NCBI GenBank assembly: GCA_013350335.1
Contig: CM023535.1
Span: forward strand, 33,698,991 to 33,762,990
DNA from: Chimonanthus salicifolius
Taxonomy: Eukaryota > Streptophyta > Magnoliopsida > Laurales > Calycanthaceae
DNA length: 64,000 nucleotides
Reading direction: 5' to 3'
Shown piece after piece: positions 58,278-64,000 of this stretch. Each line of letters starts with the position of its first letter. The stretch's first letter is position 1. Position numbers and translations under genes: made by a program. The notes below the pieces were generated by a model. That model did no database searches. It was given only the letters and a program-made list of their open reading frames with translations, and was not told the DNA's origin.

Positions 58278-60949
58278 TGTTGATGGTTTTAAATTTGTAA
58301 ATCTCGCAAGTGCACGAACCATTCATAGTATAGTAATGTGAGAGCGAGGTCTAACCCAATGGAAAATCTCAAAGTATATGAATTTAAATTAATGTCCTCT
58401 AAAAATGAATTGTTTTTAAGAAATTGAATCATTATATGAGTCATGCATCTACCTTGGAAAATCAGCAAATAAAGTGCGTGATTTCTTATTCTTGTATGGT
58501 GAATTATATTTTAACCTTAATCATGATTAGGAATTCAAGTTACAAAAGTATTTACACATCTTCCTGACTTTAATTTAATGGATCCTTGAGAGAGAGAATT
58601 AAGAGAAATAGAATCAAAGAATTAAAGAATGAATTAAAGAGTTACAAAATTAAAGATTAGATTATACAAGATTTGGGATAAAACAACTATTGCACAACAA
58701 ACATGAGATTTAACATAATTAAAAGGTAGAAAATTAAATTGCATAAAAATAAATTACTGAAATTAAATGTGCAGTAACAGAAAGGTTGGTTGTTTGGAAT
58801 AGACCGTTCATCACCCAAGATATGTAAATAAAGTAAAGGCCCAGATTTGAAATTCACGTAAAGATCTAAAATAAAATTTATATTTATTAATAAAACAAGA
58901 TTCACAACTTTTAATTTAATTAATCAAAACCTTAGTAATCATGATTCAATCTTACAATCAAGATCATAACTATTGCATAGGCTCATGTTCAATCAAATAA
59001 ATAAAAGTTGTGTTCTTGAAATTAAAAATAAAATAATCATAAAAATATTTTAGAAATTGGATGTTCTAGGGTTCTAAATGAATGATGCACGTTATTAAAT
59101 GGAAGAATTAAAATACAAGGCTTTTCTAAATTAAATATAAGAAAGACAACATAAAATATAAAAAACTACACTCTCACATGTAAATTCGCATGGTGCTCCT
59201 TGTCTTCCTTTTTTTGCTCCAGCCTTTAATCCTCTTGAATTCCGGGTCATATTTGAATTTTACCCTTGGGGTAATGGGGTATTTATAGGTTTTGAAAAGA
59301 GATGGATAGCTTGGATTAAATCAAGGTTTAAGGTGGGAAATCAAAGGAGTGGTTGGATCTAACTCGGACTGGATGATGGGGATTTAAGCTTGGATTTTAG
59401 GGTTGCACAAGGAGAGCCACACGAATTTGGTGTGGCTTTGCTTGGTGGCTAAGTCAATGGAGAGAAGATATGAGATTAGGAGAGAAAATAGGATTTGGAT
59501 TGGCACTCGGAAATTCAAATTTGCTATGTAGTTTTAGGGTTTGTGCAATGAGATGATGAATGAAGGGATGAGATTAAGAGATGAGGTGAATGAATGGATG
59601 GATGATAGAAGATGAAATGGAGGGTTGACTAGGTGTGAAATTCGAATGGATTGGATTGGGATTGAGAAAATCATGTGGGAGACTTGGGGATTGGATGATG
59701 AGGTGTGTTAAGATCCTAGGAATGTATCTAGATGGTTTTTAGTCTAAATGCATGGAGAGGTTTTAGGTTGCAAAAATCATGGGATGATGATGTGTAAAAT
59801 GAGCAATGGAGGCTAGTTTAAACTAGAAGTTGTTCATAGCTTAGGGTTTATGAATGGAGGGCTTAGATTAAATGGGTTTTGATCTAATTGCTCTAAGGTA
59901 TTTTGGGTAAAATAATTATAGGAATGGGTAGATGGTTGATGGAGGGTTTAGATGCATAGGTGGATCTTAAATGGATGATGAAATGCATGACCTAAATTTA
60001 AGGTAATGTGTGTATGTGATGGATGCATGTGGAAGCTCTATGGTTTCTAAGAGATGAATGAGTGAATGAGATTAGATTACTTAAAATCTAATGGCTAAGA
60101 TGATCAATGCATGAAATGAATGCAAGGATTAATAGGTGATGCATGGATGAACACTAGTCGGGGGTTAAGATGATCATGATGATGATGAATGATCTAGATC
60201 TAACGATAGATGAATGGATGGGTTAGATTTGATGGTGGATCTAAGGTTTGACCTCATTTGGTGTGTGAGATAGAAGGTTAAGATCTAAGATGGAAATTGG
60301 ATGGTGTGGATGTGAAGTTGGGTTATGGATTTTGGACATAAGTAGTTGGGTTGGACTTAGGTAAATTCAAATATGGGCCATGGAGTTTATTGGACTTTTG
60401 GCTTTGAATTTGGATCTAGACCTCAACTCAGGCCCATTTAAATTGGATTTGAGAGCTTGGGCCTTAGTTGGATTGAGCTTGCACACTGGCCTAGCCCAAA
60501 GTGTGGAATGAGCATGGGCTTGCATGTGGCTTGGCCTATTGAAGCTTTGTGGAGCATAGCTTGGCCCACTTGAACAGAATCTTGGCCCAATGACTTGAAA
60601 TTCAGGCTTTGGCACTTGGATTGCAGCTTTTAACCTCTAGAATTAAATAATTATTCAGCCACTTTAAACCTAAAAAGTATTAATTAATCATAGACTCTCA
60701 TAACTGGATCTAGATTAATTAATTTACATGAAAATCCTAAAAAGTGATATAAAATAATTATAATAATTCTAGGTCTTCTCTTTTAAGCTCTAAACTTGCA
60801 ATCTTCTGTTGTTTTAGCTTGATTTTCCTGAACTTTCCATTTTTTACTACAAAACTGACAAACTACATTAAATGCATCATTATATACAAAATTGAGGATT
60901 AACTAACCCAAAAATCAGGGGTAAACATGTAATATTTCAATGCTCAACA
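58278..60949 (-). repeat. LTR J-left (minus-oriented), unidentified retrotransposon family
   Basis: 2672 bp from TGTTGATGG to TGCTCAACA on the plus strand (terminal repeat TGTTGA/TCAACA). On the minus strand: start TGTTGAGCATTGAAATATTAC, TATA box TATAAATA at 59287-59280, and a late block GGTTCGTGCACTTGCGAG. It is the inverted homologue of J-right: for example, the frames at 58905-58687 and 63636-63848 share LDLYVNFK, and LGDERSIPNN matches FGDKRSFPNN. Those frames are LTR text, not known proteins. Confidence 0.75.
59280..59287 (-). promoter_or_regulatory. Predicted TATA box of LTR J-left
   Basis: TATAAATA on the minus strand in the context CCTATAAATACCC, identical to that of J-right at 63265-63272. 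Confidence 0.65.
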
Positions 60950-61759
60950 AATACCTCCAAACTCAGATTTTGCTAGTTCTCAAGCAAAACTAAAGCTTAA
61001 AAATTCTAAAGACACTTAGAAATCCTATTCTAGACCAACTGAATAAAATGAAAATCATAAACTAAACCACTTTTGTTGGTACTCTTGATTGCATTTAGTG
61101 TATGCAACAAGCCTTTAAACCCCTAGCTCATCACTAGTGGACGAGTTATAATCTCATGAGGACTTTCAGTGATAATACCCGCAAATATCAACATGAAGTG
61201 TAGTGTGTGCTTAGCTAACATTAAGATAGACCTCTTTTTCCAAATAACCCTAGTTTTGTTCACAAGGATGAGAGGTCTAGACATCATAAAACTCTAAAAT
61301 TCATTTTACAAGGCTTATACTTGAAGTGCAGTGTGTGCTTAGCTAACATTAAGATAGACCACTTTTTCCAAATAGACCTGAGTTTTGTTCACGCCGTTGG
61401 AAAATGCGCTTTGACTGCAAACCTCACTGGATATATCTCTTGGAAAAATTAACACTCAGAGATTTGGGTTCATTTTCTCTCAAGTATATGTGAGTAGAAT
61501 TTATGTACTCAAAATCAAAGTATCTCACATATGTATTAACAAAGACGACTCATATCAAAGAAGATGAATGATCTCATGAATAGATGCCACTTTCCTGAGA
61601 ACATTGAGTCAAATACCATCATTTTTCTTCCTTTATTCTCTACTTGAATAGATGTCCCCTTCCAAAGAACGTTGGATACTTAGTTTTTAGATTTTTATAC
61701 TTAGGTTTTTATTTTTTAATTTTTACTCGAGGAATAGCAAAATCTAAGTTTGGGGTATT
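60950..61759. other. Spacer between the inverted J LTRs, with a PPT at each side
   Basis: At both edges the sequence reading outward into the LTR contains a G-rich purine run: TCTGAGTTTGGAGGTATT before J-left (minus strand) and TCTAAGTTTGGGGTATT before J-right (plus strand). Between them is non-coding DNA with an imperfect direct repeat (GTGTGTGCTTAGCTAACATT at about 61186 and 61333) and the segment that is inverted at 57992-58277. No coding domain is visible. Confidence 0.6.
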
Positions 61760-64000
61760 TGTTGAGTCTAAAAATCTTACATTTTTACCCTTTAATTATG
61801 ATTAAGTTAGCCTTGATTTTGTATATAAAAGATACGTTTAATGGTTTTTTCTAGTTTTGTAGATAGAAACATGGAAAAACAAGATTCATGAATAAAACAG
61901 TGGATAATTGTCGGAAGAGAGCATAAAATAGAATTTTTAGAATTTCATAATTAATTCATGCCACTTTAGGGTTTTTAATGTAAATTGGATAGTCTAGATC
62001 CATTTATGAGAGTCTAGATTTATTCAATATTTAAAATTATAGTGGTATTGATTAATTTTTTAATTTTAAAATCAAAGTCTGCAATTAATAGGCCAAGAAT
62101 TGAAATCAAAATCCAAGGGCCAGAGATCCACTGCAATTGGGCCAAGTTTTGCTCCAAATGCCAGACACTGGGCCAGGCCAAGAACTTCAGGTGCATTTCC
62201 CAATGTGGGCCAAGCCACAGTGAATTCAAGCCCAGCAAGCTTAAGTCTTAAGTCTCCAATTCAAGTCCACGTCCAATTTAAAGATCCAATGCTCCAGGTT
62301 CAAATCCAAGTTTACCAACCCTAAGCCCAAATCCATTTTAGGTCCAAACCCAAAAGCCCATGTCCATCTTACCCATCCAATCTTAACAATCCAATTTCCA
62401 ATCTCCCATCCACACCATCCATCAGCCCAATCAACCAATCCAAACCATTCACTTCGTGTATCTCATTTATCCCATGCATTTCATATCATCAAACCTTAGA
62501 TCCACTTAGTCAATCCAACTCGTTCATGCATCATGATTAGATTTAGGACATCCAAAAAATCTATCATATAGATTAACCTTAGGAATAGGATCATCCATAC
62601 ACCATCTATCCATCCATCCACTTAGATCACCCATCACCCATCATATCCATTAGACTTAACCCAAACCAATCTTAGCCATCCATTCACCAAACCCTAAGTT
62701 AGAACAACTTGAAGCTCAAGCGAGCCTCCATCGCCCATGCCTTGTCACCACTCTATCCATCCAACACACAGTCCACACGATTTTAGCACCTAAAATCTCT
62801 CCATGCACTTAGACAAAAATCCATTTAGATACACTCCTAGGATCCCTACACACCTCATCATCCCAATCCATCATAGCAATACACGATTTTTGCGTATCTC
62901 ATTTCTATCCCATTCGAATTCCATGGTCAACCCTCCACCTCATCATCTTAACATCTCATCCATTAATTCATCCATCCATTTAATCTCATCCATTGATCCA
63001 TCATTGCATAACCCAAAAACCCTAAACCAATTAGCCAAATTCGAAAATCACACTGCAAATTTCAATCCCAATTTTCTCTCCTTCCTTACTTGCATTCCAC
63101 TCCAAGCCAACCCATCACACCAAATTTGTGTACACCCTATAGAGAAGCCCTAGTTATCTAGCTCTTAATCCTAGCCACCCATGTTAAATTAGATCTAATC
63201 CCAACCTTTCACCCATTAACTTAAACCTAGATTTAATCTTAGCCATCCATTCAATCCCAAGTCCTATAAATACCCACACACTTAACTCAAATTTGACATT
63301 GGAGCCAAAGAGGACCAAAAGATTGAAGAAAAGACCAATAGAAGACTCAAGGATACATAGAGAATTCGAATTTCACAAGTGAGTTTCTTTTGTAATTTCA
63401 ATTTCCAAATATCTTGTATTCAATCAATCCTGTATTTAATTTTTCCAATAAATAATCAAAGGACAACCCGTTTAGAATCTTAAAACATCCAATTTCTTAT
63501 TTTCTTTTATGATCGTCTTTGATTCGATTTTAAGATTGTATGCTTTAATTATTTAATCAGACAAGAAATAGTTAGGACTTAGGTTAAGATTGCTAGATCT
63601 AAGTTATTAAGGTTTGATTTTATAATTTAAAGTTTATGAAATTAACATTGATGATAAACATGAATTGGAACTTAGATCTTTATGTGAATTTCAAATATAG
63701 GTTGTTTGTTTATTTAAATATATTTGGCGATAAACGGTCTTTTCCAAACAACCACCTTTTACGTTACTGCATTTTATTTATGCCGTTTACTTTTCTTGCC
63801 AATTTATTTTTCATGTTTATTTTGCTTCACTTGAATGTTGTATTTTAGTTATTCTTTTTAAATCTTTAATTCTTTTAAAATGTAATTATTTCACGTATTT
63901 AAAACCTCCCTGACAACTTGATTAACTGGTTAGGATTAAATTTAATTAGAACTAGATTTTGTGAATTAGGATGTGTGGTGAGATTGTTTATAAACTCTTA
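61760..64000 (+). repeat. LTR J-right (plus-oriented), runs off the window
   Basis: Starts TGTTGAGTCTAAAAATC after the purine tract and follows J-left in inverted order through the TATA box TATAAATA (63265-63272) and the region around 63636-63900. From the J-left length the end should lie about 0.4 kb beyond the window. Open frames 62020-62438, 62803-63153 and 63636-63848 show no protein family resemblance. Confidence 0.72.
63265..63272 (+). promoter_or_regulatory. Predicted TATA box of LTR J-right
   Basis: TATAAATA in CCTATAAATACCC; the flanks match J-left. Confidence 0.65.

Noticed and set aside
58687..58905. Conserved frame shared with 63636-63848 (LDLYVNFK)
   Set aside because: Similarity between the two is LTR homology at the DNA level; the frames diverge at their ends and resemble no known family, so no gene is called.
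1..64000. Host protein-coding genes, tRNA or rRNA genes
   Set aside because: Scanning the longer frames found only retrotransposon domains; every other stretch aligns to an LTR or lacks coding character.

Overview
This is a gene-free stretch of a large plant nuclear genome. It is built almost entirely of nested Ty3/Gypsy LTR retrotransposons. The main families are chromoviruses of the Tekay/Del type: one continuous Gag-Pol frame, a C-terminal chromodomain-like tail, a primer-binding site matching initiator tRNA-Met (TTGGTATCAGAGC), 5-bp target-site duplications, and very long LTRs (about 2.7-4.2 kb) beginning TGTAAYACCC or TGTAACGCCC. I see no host gene, tRNA, rRNA or CRISPR array. The species cannot be named from the sequence; a land plant with a big repeat-rich genome fits. 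Element letters (A, B, C, D, E, F, G, H, J, X, S1, S2) are mine.

Left third (1-31338). Element B (minus strand, old and broken) has its internal region at 26042-30991, a 5' LTR stub at 30992-31338, and a long 3' LTR cut into pieces by later insertions. Those insertions are solo LTR S1 (16399-20177, TSD GAATC), solo LTR S2 (21735-25886, TSD CTATC) and, by inference, LTR X (1-2038 plus 15163-15919). X is itself split by element A (2039-15157, TSD TTTCC). A is complete and very young: its two 4009-bp LTRs differ at only about seven positions by eye, and its 1543-codon gag-pol has a single in-frame stop (TGG to TAG) in the integrase C-terminal region.

Middle (31339-39711). Element C (plus strand) is an older copy with a 5'-truncated 5' LTR that has lost its promoter, a gag-pol carrying three frameshifts and five nonsense codons, and a full 2703-bp 3' LTR.

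Right-middle (39712-56901). This is a Russian-doll stack in one host LTR (H, plus strand). Solo LTR G (40325-43885, TSD TGATT) and solo LTR F (44102-55510, minus, TSD CGAAA/CAAAA) sit in H. Solo LTR E (46688-54257, plus, TSD ATAAT) sits in F. A structurally abnormal element, D (48866-52714, TSD GGTAG), sits in E. D ends at BOTH termini with the same U5 end of the LTR in inverted orientation, yet has a perfect 5-bp TSD. It is the most unusual object in the window.

Right end (56902-64000). A GC-rich LTR-like fragment is followed by two LTRs of a different family (TGTTGAG...TCAACA) in inverted, outward-facing orientation around about 0.8 kb of spacer. The second runs off the window.

Across the chromovirus LTRs there is a shared architecture: a TATA box; many short palindromes with core TTCGGCCAT / ATGGCCGAA spaced 75-230 bp apart; family-specific tandem minisatellites whose units are themselves hairpins; a conserved GGGCG...CGCCC hairpin; and a conserved GTTAA-CTCGCGTCGTGAC block near the U5 end.
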